In this document: one piece after another, positions 35,940 through 46,903 of the stretch | Layout: every line of letters begins with the position of its first letter | Numbering within the stretch: position 1 is the stretch's first letter | Origin: Pseudisothecium myosuroides | Lineage: Eukaryota > Streptophyta > Bryopsida > Hypnales > Lembophyllaceae | Assembly (NCBI GenBank): GCA_951799445.1 | Contig: OX637288.1 | Coordinates: 25,647,288 to 25,711,287, forward strand | Length of the DNA: 64,000 nt | Direction of reading: 5' to 3' | Translations under genes and position numbers: made by a program | The notes under the pieces: generated by a model | Told to the model about the DNA's origin: nothing | What the model saw: the letters and a program-made list of their open reading frames with translations, nothing else | The model's database searches: none

Positions 35940-36916
35940 TGAACCCCTCACCGCCCAAGGCTGTTTTGGGTTCAAAAACATCACTGCTTTTGAAGTGATA
36001 TAGATTTGAATGTCACTAAGTTATAGAGATTTTAACCGTACAATCTTGTAGGGTACATGTTGTAAATGATGTGTATCAAATTTGAAGTCATTTGACCGGA
36101 TAGATTGCGAGATTATAATGTTTTAGTGTTGAAAAAGGATGCTGAAATTTTCCTAAAAACACATTTACAGGCGAAATTTGATTTCTAAACCTAATCAAAT
36201 GAAAAAACTTTAAACTATAAAGTGATTCAAAACCAGCATACAAACACATTGTTGAAAAAAATATCATTCAATTGACTCAATGTGCTTGCAAAACAGCTTG
36301 CAAATGTCAAAAAATAGGCAAGAAAAGTTGCAGAAAACACAGACGAGGCTGAACGTCCTTCTACTAAAATGCTTGTCAGTCATTCATAACTTCTTGGATT
36401 GATATGAAATTTTAGCCACACAAACTAGACTAGTATGCGCAACTTTCTCAAAAAAAATCATTGGAAACGGACACTGTATGAAGCAGATACAAGCCGACAA
36501 AGTTCACTGTAGTCCAAGAATGCCGGGATTTTGAATTTCGAATTGCTCCCAAACATTCAAAACAACTTGGATTGACGTGAAAATTTTACCACAATAACTA
36601 GACTACTAGGGGAATATAACCAAACAAATTTGATCGAAATTGAACAACGGATGAAGGAGATACAAGCCCCCGAAGTTGCAGCCATGAATTGCACTTTGGT
36701 GAATCAAATTGAACCTATGAACTTCGATTTGCTTCCAAAAAATCATTACCTCTTGGATTGATCTGAAAATTTTACCACACAAATTAGAAGAGAAGGCGCA
36801 AATTTCTCAACAAGTTTTATTGAATTTGGACATTAGATGCAAAAGTTACAATACTTTGAATTGGACTTGAAACTGTGTGAGGACACTTTTGGGCCCCTTG
36901 GGCGGTGAGGGGTTAA
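35940..36916. mobile_element. TTAA-type miniature element, second subfamily (CCCCTCACCGCCCAAGG)
   Basis: CCCCTCACCGCCCAAGG after TGAA at the left pairs exactly with CCTTGGGCGGTGAGGGG before TTAA (36913-36916) at the right. Sister units read GAGCTTACCGAGAGCC at this place, so the target was TTAA-like. The interior has four imperfect tandem copies of a phrase around TTGGATTGATATGAAATTTT. Confidence 0.72.
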
Positions 36917-38453
36917 GCAGAGCCGGGAAGGAATCGAGCGGGTAGGGGGAAGGAACTGGTGGGGGGAAGGAGTGTGAGAGGGTGGTCAGGCCAAGGAGCG
37001 GGTGGAGAGACGTCCATGACTTTCGGAACAAGCCTGGAATGTTGCTACAACGTACTGTGCTGTACAAGCAGAACGAGAGCCCAAGGGGACATCAGTTCTG
37101 TAAACTGTATATGCACGTTGATCTCGCTCAACTGGATCCCCCATTTGTAGCTAGAGCCTGCACCTGAGCACTTGCCGAAACTATGATTTCGTCCACTTTC
37201 CTGTTCCTTACCTCACTTGGAATTTTCATCTGAAGCTCAATTCCAGAACAGTGGAATTGCTTACACTCCGTAGGAAGCACACTGACTGCAATTCCGTTCC
37301 ACCGAGTACAACAGGAGAACTCCAACACTTCCTCAGTTGCTCTGTTTTCTATTATGAGTTGATGGCACAAATTAGTATAAAATTTCCACAATTTGCTTTC
37401 CTCTCTATCAGATCCCCCAAGACTGTAGCATAGGCATTGAGCTTAACATATGCTGCTCGGTGTACCTCAAATCCCGAGCTACCTTGGATCTAAAAAAAGG
37501 GCATCCTTCGACAGGTAGTGTAGCTCAGTGGGTGCTATTTCCAGATTTGAGCTACCTAGGACCAACCAATTCATGTGTACTAAGCATCTGGTGTAAGCAC
37601 ACACTCAGGAACCTAGCTCATGATTCTCCCTGTTTTAAAGCCCTTCACCGTCACTTTGGTTAATCGGCAGTACTCCAATACTTTGACACATTTCAGGACG
37701 TGCATCCTGAAACATAAATTCATACCCGTCCTAGTTCGTGGTCTGAAATTAGACCTTTGTGAAGGTACATGTCACAATGTTTGACTACAGAATCGGGCGA
37801 ATTCGATGAAACTGCGGTTCTTCCTTGTTTCTAAGCGAACTGTTGTTCCATGCTCTTGCCTCAGGCCCAAGTATTCACCATGAGGTGCATTTGCGTTCGT
37901 GTATTATATAGTGTAGGGAAACGATTGCATGTTCTGCTGATTCGAAGCTTCCACCATGCACCTCATGGTGAATACTATGTAAGCTTACATAACATAATTA
38001 ACCGTCTCCTGTTACTTGCTTTGCCTCATGGCACAAGCGATTGGAAAGAGACAAAGAGTTGATGGTCGCTAGAGCACGGTTTCGACGGAGTCATAACCCC
38101 ATCTTCCATTCACTCTTTGAGAGAACTGTGAATCTCCAAGATTTGACAATGCTATCGAGTTTGCACGAGAGGGTTAAGTCCGATCATGGATAATTTGCCA
38201 CTCAACAAGACCACAGGTTAGTATCTAGTACTACGTACATAACCCTTGGACACGTGCTGCTGCCGAGCTATCACATGTTGGCAGGTGTTCAGGTTTTCGG
38301 TAAATTGTTGGCAACAGTGCATACCCACGTAAAAGGAACGCACAATCTGGTGCCCATTTGAAGAATGATCCAGACATTTAATAGATCTAAGCGTGCCCAA
38401 AATCTGCTATTAATGAAACTTCACTCTCCGTTCGTGCCTCAAAGGAGTACTAG

Positions 38454-38603
38454 TTAGGTCAAAGTGGGCACAGTGTTGCGACTGTGTTGGTTATTTAGTT
38501 GTCTGAAAATGTAAAAATCTAGCCAGGGCTTTTGCTCCTGGTCCAGTGTACTGTTTCCCTCTTGCAATGGAAATTGTCCTAGCGTTTTTTAAAAAAAAAA
38601 AAA
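38454..38603 (+). mobile_element. SINE-like insertion with poly(A) tail and 9 bp target duplication
   Basis: A 150 bp segment ends in an A run of about 14 bases. GAGTACTAG stands on both sides (38445-38453 and 38604-38612). Unit 4 has a single copy of this site (GAGTATTAG). This is the footprint of LINE-type target-primed insertion. I could not identify convincing pol III A and B boxes, so the source RNA is unknown. Confidence 0.72.
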
Positions 38604-38633
38604 GAGTACTAGGTCTACTAACTGTGATCTTTG

Positions 38634-38795
38634 CACTAGGGTCTTTTTTGGGTTTCCCTGTCTCACTTTCCCCTATGTGAACAACAAATCTGTGACTTAT
38701 CCTTGTGTCACAGGATTGTGACACAACGAAAAGTCATAGATTTGTTGCTCACATAGGGGAAAGTGAGACAGGGAAACCCAAAAAAGACCCCAGTG
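38634..38795. mobile_element. 162 bp CACTA-type hairpin element
   Basis: The ends are CACTAGGGTC and the complement of CACTGGGGTC, flanked by TTG on both sides (38631-38633 and 38796-38798). The arms of about 60 bases are almost perfectly complementary. Unit 4 has the uninterrupted site CTTTGTGAAG near 63748. The 3 bp duplication and CACTR ends place it with CACTA elements. Confidence 0.82.
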
Positions 38796-38994
38796 TTGTG
38801 AAGCAGCTAGTTGCAATGCGCACATTGATTCAACTAAATTGATAAAGATGGCATCTGCAACAATAGAGGACCTAATATCCCCGGCATCAACCGCATTGCA
38901 ATTTACTCCTTGCACATTGTAACATTTAGCAGGACACCCAGCCGTGAAGAATGCGTGTAAAGAATTGGAATTATGGCTCTTGATTGTTATGATA

Positions 38995-39530
38995 TTAACC
39001 CCTAAATGCCCAAGGCCGTTTTTGAGCTACTTGGAATTTGCTCTACATTGAATAAAAAGCCAACATTTTGATAAGTTGTGTCATATTTTTTTAAATTGTA
39101 ACCGCACAAATTCAAACTAGACATGTCAGAAATCATGTGGGAAACTAAAACACAACAATATCACTTGTAGATTGAAAGATTATGATGTTTGATCAAGAGG
39201 ATGTTAAAATTGTACACATGAGAGTGATTTGAAGTCTTTCAATCTTCTTTTCACATGCCAAAATTGAAAAGTTGGTCACCAAAAAAATATGAGGTCAAAG
39301 GGCCTAAACATTTAGAATGGACACCCTTGCACAAAATCTTGAATAGAAAAATCATAAGCATATATTGTCAAAATTGGATTTTTGATGCTAAAACTAGACC
39401 TCAAAAAGAAATTTTCAAAAATATAAACTACTAAAAATAGCCCCAAATAGCAATTTGATTAAATTTTATTTAACTTCAAAGAATTGCATATCAACACTAG
39501 AATTTGGTGCCTCGAGCATTTAGGGTTTAA
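38995..39530. mobile_element. TTAA-bounded miniature element, copy H
   Basis: TTAACCCCTAAATGCCC at the left and GCATTTAGGGTTTAA at the right. Unit 4 has the empty site GATATTAATATAAATTT at about 63976. Length about 0.53 kb, no coding potential. Confidence 0.7.
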
Positions 39531-40084
39531 TGGAAGTGGTAGTAGGTGGTGTGTAAAGAAGACTCTTTTATAGGCTAGTACTCTCTTGTTCCTGCAGGTG
39601 AACCCTTCGTACTACATATTACTTTCCTCCAGGGTTGTTGTTTTTTGACTTTCTGGTGCCAGATTGCACTACTAAAAAATAATTTGGCTAAAAAATGGCA
39701 AAAAATCATGAAGTTTATTGCCAGAAAACTCCAAAATTAAAAAAAAAATCTTGCATGAAATTGCCAAATTGTGAATGAAACAAAATTATAGACATGTGAT
39801 TTGTGCTAATGTGATATTTTCTATCCAATGTATGGATGAAAACTAAAATTTGGAGCACCACTATTACATTTTATATCACCACTTTGGTACTTCATAGAAA
39901 ATGAAAAAAGAAAAGAAAAAAAGAGCCCTGCTTGCCTCTCTTCACGTCATGGACTGGATGAAAAGTTTGCAAAGCTGGCATGCCGCTGCTTGTGTTCTCT
40001 ACCAGGAGAGCTTCCCCTGGAGAGAAGGAACTACAAGTGGAGAGTTTGTCGTTTCTCTAGGCATTCACTTGGGTCGTCTCTAAG

Positions 40085-40337
40085 GTAGTGCAACAAGCCT
40101 CTTGCGGAGGCCACATTTGCACCCCACCCACCCTTGTTTTACCCTTGGGAAAAACGCAAGAACTTTTTATTTGCGAGGCATGATAAAATTTGCAAATTTT
40201 GAGTTCATATTTGCAATCAGAGGCCCAAAATTAGCTAGGAGGGGTGTAGAACATACCCTAGAGACGACACAAAATAGGGGTTCTTTTTTTTTACATTCAC
40301 CCCTGGCTTTACCTCTCCAAGAGGCTCGTTGCACTAC
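40085..40337. mobile_element. 253 bp miniature inverted-repeat element
   Basis: GTAGTGCAACAAGCCTCTTG at the left is matched by its complement, with one change, ending at 40337. It lies in a GC-richer stretch upstream of the dirigent gene. Target duplication uncertain. Confidence 0.6.
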
Positions 40338-40549
40338 TTTAGACACTTCCATTAGACACTTCCATTCACCTGCCTCTCGTTGGTGTGCGTGCCATTGTCA
40401 CCAATGTGAAGCGGGATAGCAGCCAATTTCAAGTATCGTTGGTGCCATTACCGAAATCACCAGTGCCGTCTTCCAATTATTTCATGGAACATTTAGAGAA
40501 GTGCGCACATGTTGAAGACTGAACTTCGTCAAAAAGGAGTTGAAGCACG

Positions 40550-40595
<46 letters not shown>

Positions 40596-41031
40596 AGTTG
40601 AAGAAGCAATTCGCGGCTGAGTGCGGCAACTGGCGCGGTCGGAGACTACGTCCACGAAGGTGATAGCGATCGGAGACTACTCCAGTCTCCAGCGGCTTAC
40701 TTAGCTTTTCGCTACAGTACTGCAGGAAAAGCGCTCCCACTCCCGAAGGAGCTGCTTTCCGCTGAAGACGGATGGCCCCATGGAACTTACCGGATGGCCC
40801 CACCGGCCTGGCCAGCCGGTGATCGACTGAGAGATCGACGTACGAAGCTCAGTCACGCGGGTGTAACTTACTTTAGCAGGGGAGGGCTTGACATTGCTGG
40901 TAAGTTCAGCTGAGGCTAACTGAAAGCCACAAGAACGCGGTAGTGCGGTTCTATGCATTGATTTCCTGTTAGTCTCCCACGTGGGTCCGAGCCTCCTCGA
41001 TCTTACATGAATTAAACCTGCTCGTGAAAAC
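40338..41031. other. GC-richer region upstream of the dirigent gene, with a 43-base A run
   Basis: A homopolymer of 43 A at 40550-40592 is flanked by GGAGTTGAAG on both sides (40536-40545 and 40594-40603). The sequence from 40600 to 40950 is among the most GC-rich of the window and contains repeated CGGAGACTAC words (40639, 40671). No convincing gene. Confidence 0.45.
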
Positions 41032-41037
41032 TATATA
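41032..41037 (+). promoter_or_regulatory. Candidate TATA box of the dirigent gene
   Basis: TATATA lies about 150 bases before the predicted start codon, a suitable spacing for a plant promoter with a leader of about 120 bases. No experimental start is known. Confidence 0.4.
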
Positions 41038-41187
41038 CTGAACTTCTCACTCCACTTCTCATCTCAAGCTTTGCCTCAATTTTCTCGCGACTGTCCTGCT
41101 CCACTGCTCCGGCCACGAGCTGAACTGACTGCATGGTTCACAGCTAGAGTGCATTTTAGTTAATTTGCAGCTAGGCAGCAGGCAACT

Positions 41188-42554
41188 ATGGCGGGACGAG
41201 TTCTGGCGTTGTACACACTGTGCATTCTCCTGTGCAGCCTGCACGGAGTTGTCACTGGTACCAAGACTTTCCCTTGCAACTCCAGCATGAAATGAAAGAA
41301 TAATTAATCTTACCTTTGTGTCATTTCATGCTGTTGATAGTTGGTTTAATTAGCTCTTAACTTGCATTCGATTTGTGTCATTTCATGCTGTTGATAGTTG
41401 GTTTAATATTGTGATCATGCTTCGATTTGTGTTGTAGATCACAATATTTACTCATGCACAGGAATGCGCTTCAGTCATGGCCAATTTCATTAAAATGGCG
41501 GTATTCCGTGAATTTCACACTTTTAGTAGTTCAGACCGCATAGTCTGAACTGTGTTTTCTGTACCTGAATCTTTCCTAGTACTAGATTTCTGAAATCTAC
41601 ATACACTCTAGATATTTGAAATCTATAATAATCCTAGATTTATCAAACCGCGCGGTCTGGTATCTATATCAGTCCTAGATTTCTAACAACTCTAATTGAC
41701 CTAGATGTTAGCAATGTAAACTCGTCCTAGATGTCACGGTCAGAAAATGGCACATGGAATACCGCCATTTTAATGGAATTTACCATAATCTGTCAATATT
41801 GAGCTCCACAAATTGCAGCAGCTAGCTAGATGCCCCGCTAGAAACTTAGTTTTGGCATGCTTAGAGCTACAAATTGTAGTTCACCTTTCATACAGTCAAT
41901 CATTGAATCAAATCTAATTCTCTTGATCGATTTCAGGCCTATGACGTACTCCAGTTTAATGTGCAATTTGTCAAATCGAACCAATTCACGTAACTAGCTT
42001 AGTGTTGCAGGCAGGCCTGCAATTGTATACTTTGTAAAACTGTGGTGCTGATGTTGTGTTCCCTATATATTGTGTTTTCGTCAGCGAGATCTCATCCCAA
42101 GGAATCCCTGCACCTCACGTATTTCGCCCACGAGACCCTCAACCTCGGCGCCGCCAACTCGACCGTCCTCGTGGCCGCAGGCTCAAACGGCAGCGTTCCC
42201 GGTTGGGGCACTTTCATGGTCTTCGACAACCCTATGAAATCAGGCAACACCTCCGACAGCCTCCTCTTGGGTTCCATCACCGGAACCCTGGCCCTGACCA
42301 CCACCGGCACCACGGGCGGCAATCTGATGAACGCGCAGCACATCTTCACGGAAGGCTCCAAGTACAACGGCAGCAGCTTGACTGTGATCGGGACCATTCT
42401 GTCACCCACTCCTCCTTTTGAGTGTATCGTTCCTGGGGGGACAGGTTTGCTCCGGGGGTATTCGGGGTATGCGATTCTGAGTGAAGTGGGGGAAGTGAAG
42501 ATAAACTCTCATAACGTGTACCAGTGGGACATCTACGTTACTCGCAAGATTTGA
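41188..42554 (+). CDS. Dirigent-family secreted protein, 179 residues
   Basis: Exons 41188-41257 and 42085-42554 join in phase 1 to give 179 residues. Exon 1 encodes a signal peptide beginning MAGRVLALYTLCILL. Exon 2 carries the dirigent domain: HLTYFAHETLNLGAANSTV, then GTFMVFDNPMKSG, the SLLLGSITGTLAL strand, AQHIFTEG, and near the end GGTGLLRGYSGYAIL. Several N-x-S/T sites fit an apoplastic glycoprotein. Dirigent proteins guide the stereochemistry of phenoxy radical coupling, for example in lignan formation, and some act as cyclases or in cell-wall deposition; the substrate cannot be told from sequence. An open frame also runs upstream of exon 2 from an ATG at 42042, but exon 1 gives a better secretion signal. 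Many angiosperm dirigent genes lack introns, so the 827 bp intron is notable. Confidence 0.85.
41314..41408 (+). repeat. Direct duplication in the dirigent intron
   Basis: A segment containing GTCATTTCATGCTGTTGATA and GTTGGTTTAAT occurs twice, 57 bases apart, just after exon 1. It is a small tandem duplication with no apparent function. Confidence 0.75.
41479..41784 (+). mobile_element. Miniature element (GGCAATTTCATT family) inside the dirigent intron
   Basis: The ends contain TTCATTAAAATGGCGGTATT and the complement of TTCCATTAAAATGGCGGTAT. Internal sections repeat TCCTAGAT / AATCTA phrases. The copy at 42651 is in the opposite orientation on the other side of exon 2. Confidence 0.72.
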
Positions 42555-42650
42555 AGTAGCTCAACGAATTTAGTACGTACATTACTGGGAAGAAGCGGTT
42601 CCGATTTCTAGTTATTTAAGCTTTGGCGGGCTTCCAATTTGTAACAGTGT

Positions 42651-42900
42651 GGGAAATTATATTGAAATGGCGGTATTCCATGTGCCATTTTCAGTCTGTG
42701 ACATCTAGGACAAGTTTACATTGCTAACATCTAGGACTGATATAGATATCAAATTGCACGGTTTGAAAAATCTAGGATGGATATAGATTTCAAATATCTA
42801 GGACAAATGTAGATTCAAAAATTGAGTACTAGTATAGATTTAGGTACAGAAAAAATAGTTCAGACTATGTGGTCTGAACTACTAAAAGTGCCAAATTGGC
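42651..42900 (-). mobile_element. Miniature element (GGCAATTTCATT family) downstream of the dirigent gene
   Basis: Begins ATTGAAATGGCGGTATTCC and runs through the same internal phrases as the intronic copy, in reverse. The right inverted end is shortened. A fragment of a CATTAGAGAAAA-type element follows directly (42902-43047). Confidence 0.7.
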
Positions 42901-43047
42901 CATTAGAAAAAATTTCAAGCCTTCGGAAGGCTGCTCCACAGCCCTCAAAGGTACCTTGAAATTTGATTTTTTGGGGGCTAGAAAAATCAATTTTTCCCTA
43001 TTCCCACCCACCTGAAATTGCAGTGGCAATGGCGCAAAACCCGAGTT

Positions 43048-44917
43048 TTAACCCCTAAAGTTCCATGACTATATTTTCACCAAAAACACTCAAAAATTTC
43101 CATTTTTAGTACAAGTACCAAATTTTTAAAAAGAAAAATTTGACACATGTAATCGTAGAATCTTATAGTAAACTAGTTTTAGAAGATGTGGAAAAAATTT
43201 CAAAATTTTCCACCATGCAGATTGGAAGATATTAGCATTTGAATTGGCAAAAATCCTTTTTTTGTTCCTGCAAAAAACAGGGCAGCTGCACTTTACAAGG
43301 TCACATTTGTATGAAAAAATGTCCAAAATGGTGGTGCTTCTTTGAATTATTTTTCCTAAACAAGTTGGCTACATGCTTAAAAATTTTCCAAATGATTTGG
43401 AATTGTACAACATATACAAAAAAAATAGTAAGTAGAAAGAAGTAGAGAATGATCCAAAATACTAAATTGTTAAGAACTTAATTATGGAATTGAAAAATGT
43501 CAATCCCAATGGTTGTAATGTTTTAATAAACAACCTAAATCCTATGATTTTTTTTTTCAAAAAATATTAAAATTTGAGTTAAATAAACAACTTCAAAGTT
43601 TATTTCAGAGTAGAGAATCCATAACTGCCCGCAATCTAAAAAACCTCATAACTTCTTACTCATTGGTCAAAATGGAATGATTTAACCCCTAAAGGCCGAA
43701 GGCATTTTTTCTGCCAAAAAACCATCAAAACTGCCATTTCTATAGCAAGGAGTAAAAAAAAAATGAAAAATGTTTTTTTTGTACATCTAACCATAGGATC
43801 TTACACCTAACTAGTATGAGAATGTGTGCAAAAAATTTCAGAATTTTTGACCACTCAGATTGCAAGATATCTGCGTTTAAAGTGGAAAAAACAAGTATTT
43901 CAGCACATTGCGGGACTAGATTTTTTGACTTTAAACATTTTTCACTTAAATTTTTTGCACTACAGAAATTTGTGCTTCAAATCTTTATAGTGGAAAATTG
44001 AGTTGAGAGTCTAGGGGAAAAAAAATATTCAAAAAAACTTAATTATCATTCCTAAAAAAATTATTAAGTAGAAGTAGGTACGAGATAGAAGGAAAATCTA
44101 AAACATTAATATATTTTAGATGGAATTAAAATACGTTAATCCCAATGGTGAGATTGTTCTAGAAAGTAAACTAAACCATGAGATTTTTTTATTTTTTTTA
44201 AATTACAAAAATAGCATTTAGAAATGATTACTACAAGTTATTTTTTTCAAGAAGATGCTCTAACTGCCCGAAAAACAAGAATGTCCATAACTTTCTCATA
44301 ACAAATCCAAATGAAATGAATCAAATCTTTCCAGATAGACAAAAATATAATCTACAAGAAAAAAAATACTAAAAAAAAAATACTCAAATTTTTGCCAAAT
44401 TTTTCTTGCTGCCCAGACTGCCCAGTTACGAAAAAAAAAGTAACACATTTGGCCATAACTTTTGACTCCTATTTCCAAATGTCTTGAAATTTAGTGCATA
44501 TGAAAGATATTCCTCGCGCCCACCTTCTATTAAAATTTCAGCTTAAAATATGGAAATCTCTAGTCACACGGACTTGCCCAAAATTTCTATACGGCCAAAA
44601 AACGCATGCTGGTCCTTTAGGGGTAAAGCTTTCCACGTATATATAACTCTAGAAAACCAATTTCAAATTTTTATTTTTGAAAAAAGTGATTTTTTCAGAT
44701 CTGCCCGGACTACCCGCCTGGTGAAAAAAGTAACATATTAGGCCATAACTTTTGACTCCTATTTCGAAATGTCATGAAATTTAGTGCACATGAAAGATAT
44801 TCCTCGTCCCCACCTTCTATTAAATTTTCAGCTTAAAATATGAAAATCTCTAGTCACACGTACCTGCCCAAAATTGCTATGTTGCTAAAATTAGTAGGCT
44901 GGTCCTTTAGGGGTTAA
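43048..44917. mobile_element. TTAA-bounded piggyBac-like miniature element, copy E (host of copy D)
   Basis: TTAACCCCTAAAGTTCC at 43048 and GGTCCTTTAGGGGTTAA ending at 44917. Removing the nested copy leaves about 0.92 kb, the same length as copy F. Both ends are intact. Confidence 0.75.
43682..44626. mobile_element. TTAA-family miniature element, copy D, nested in copy E
   Basis: TTAACCCCTAAAGGCCG at 43682 and GGTCCTTTAGGGGTAA ending at 44626; one T of the right TTAA is lost. It interrupts copy E at a place that copy F keeps whole (AATGATCAAAGCTATCC near 16403). It is inverted relative to copy C. Confidence 0.75.
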
Positions 44918-46164
44918 GAGTTTTTAAAAAAAATCTTATCTTGAAACATCCATTATTCAAGGTCATCATTCTTTTTATCACCTAGCTTGATGTTTTTTTG
45001 TCTAGAAGAAGTAGCTAATTTTGCCTAAGCTTCATTCATATAGAAATTTTTCTTCTATCATCTCATTTTTTGCTTTCAAATAAGTATCCTATTTTTTTCC
45101 TTGACACATATCACAAGGTCAATTTGTGCATAAGGATTATTAGCAAGTAAGATTGACAATCCTTTATTGAAAATTATAATCTAGAAAGCAATAGATTCTA
45201 TTTGTTTTAAGAAAAAACTTATCTAGACTTTAATTTTTTTCAAGACTCTATTTTTACCAACAATGGTCCTATTCATCCTTTGAGTCAAATAAAGCAAAAA
45301 AAGAGTATAAATATAAGCAAAGAGTGAAGGTAAGATCACGAGGGAGTCACTAGCTTAGAGGTTTAGTATACACGTGAGATCAAGGGATATTTTATGGAGG
45401 GCTATTTATCTAATATTTCATAATTTAATTTACCTTATTATTAAAAATAATTCTAAATTGTCTTTTTTATAGCACCCTATATTATTTATAATACACTTTT
45501 GAGCCCAATTTTTTGGCCCCTGTATTAGATTCAAAAATTATAACTAATAGGTGTTGTATGATTTTTTTTCCTATTATTATTTGTTATCCTTTTTTTCCTT
45601 TATTCTTTTGTCCCTTCAAACATTTTTTCATGATTACTAAAATCTAGAATACAATATGTTTGGAGGAAATCAACATACTATAGCCAAACAAATACATTTA
45701 CGAGCTGAAAATAATACACTCTAGTTTTGTCAAACAACTTGTTGCTAATCATCTAAAGTATATTCTAATTAATACAATGATTGAGTGCAAATACTTCAGC
45801 AAAGAAAAGATGACATTTCATTACAATATAATTGGGCTTTAAAATCACCTAAAATTTATCATAAATTTGGTTGTAATATATTTATATTTGTTCACTCCAA
45901 ATAGTAAAAATGTATAAAAGAACTAGGTGGTCTATCATTATTAAGTATTAGATGTGTAAGAGCTTGGTTGTCTTCAAACTTCAGTGAAAAGTTTTTTAGC
46001 TCCTATAAAACTTTTAACCCAAATTTGAAGACCACCAAGCTCTTACACATCTAAAAATGATAGACCACCAAGCTCTTTCATACCTTTTAACTATTTGGAG
46101 AGAACAAATAAGAGAATATTAAAGCAAAATTCATGATAAATTTTTCAAATTTAAAATGACTTCA
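44918..46164. other. AT-rich stretch with an imperfect palindrome
   Basis: Around 45920-46090 a phrase AGAGCTTGGTGGTCTATCAT-like occurs in inverted orientation on either side of position 46005, giving a foldback of about 160 bases. Weaker inverted similarity reaches about 45850-46150. The rest is unremarkable AT-rich sequence with no gene. Confidence 0.45.
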
Positions 46165-46899
46165 GGGTCATTGCAAGAAATAATAGTACTAGGTATGTGT
46201 TACAGCAAGAGTGTTTTAGCTTCCGTTTGCAATAACTTCTGCAGTATGACTCGCATGAATTTGAAATTTTTATTGAAGATGTATGTCTTGAGTGTCATCA
46301 TATCTTATATTTTTCAGAAATTAAAAAAAAAAAAAATTATATTTAAAAATCAATTAACTTAATATGTCACGTTTTGAGTTTTAAGGGTTTTGAGTACTAT
46401 GGAGTCCCCATATTTAATGATATAGAGCTGAAATTTCTATGGTCTATTCTCATAGTAGGAACTCATGTTTCTACCAAGGGGAATTTAAAAATATTTTATT
46501 TTATGTTGTCCACGTCCATGCAAAGAGGGCTCCCTTGCGGACACAATTCTGAACATTGAAAATGGTTTCAAGATGAATTTTTTTTTTGAAATCTCTTCAT
46601 CATGAAGTCTTCCCAAATGGTATATTTTTAGTTTCTTTAAAAATGTTTTTTCCTATTTTTTCCTAATTAAAACGTCCAAGTATCTATTTTCTGGTGATTC
46701 TGCACTTTTCTAGTTCTCCCACTTAAAGAATTTTTTTGGACTTTTCCTTCATAGGGAACCTTCTTCTTACAAGTCTATACATTGTTCATATTTTTCATAT
46801 TTTTTTAAAAATGTTTTTCTAATTTTATAGTACTCCCGAAAAAAAGGCTCAAAACTGCCAAAGTGGAACAAAAACAGACGCTCTTTCTTGCAACGACCC
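46165..46899. mobile_element. 0.73 kb non-autonomous element (GGGTGATTGC family) with TTCA duplication
   Basis: Left end GGGTCATTGCAAGAAA, right end TTTCTTGCAACGACCC, flanked by TTCA at 46161-46164 and 46900-46903. Length 735, essentially that of the copies at 3794 and 30917. The duplicated 4 bases support the boundaries. Confidence 0.72.
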
Positions 46900-46903
46900 T
46901 TCA

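Larger units (their letters stand above)
31990..39900 (+). repeat. Tandem unit 2
   Basis: The upstream part (31990-33328) matches 52430-53755, including the shared phrase ATAATCCCATAAGGATAGTC. Then come EGF copy 2 and the common tail. The unit has gained a TTAA element (35940-36916), a SINE-like insertion (38454-38603), a CACTA-type hairpin (38634-38795) and another TTAA element (38995-39530). All are absent from at least one sister unit. Confidence 0.72.

Noticed and set aside
37510..37580. tRNA-like words (GTAGCTCAGTGGG)
   Set aside because: It resembles an A box, but no B box, anticodon arm or acceptor stem follows, and the sister unit at 62800 does not conserve it.
40477..40803. Minus-strand frame containing a long phenylalanine run
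   Set aside because: The run is translation of the poly(A) homopolymer; no other protein feature supports it.
42042..42084. Alternative dirigent start at 42042
   Set aside because: It would give a poorer secretion signal, and the acceptor at 42084 joins in phase to a good signal-peptide exon at 41188.
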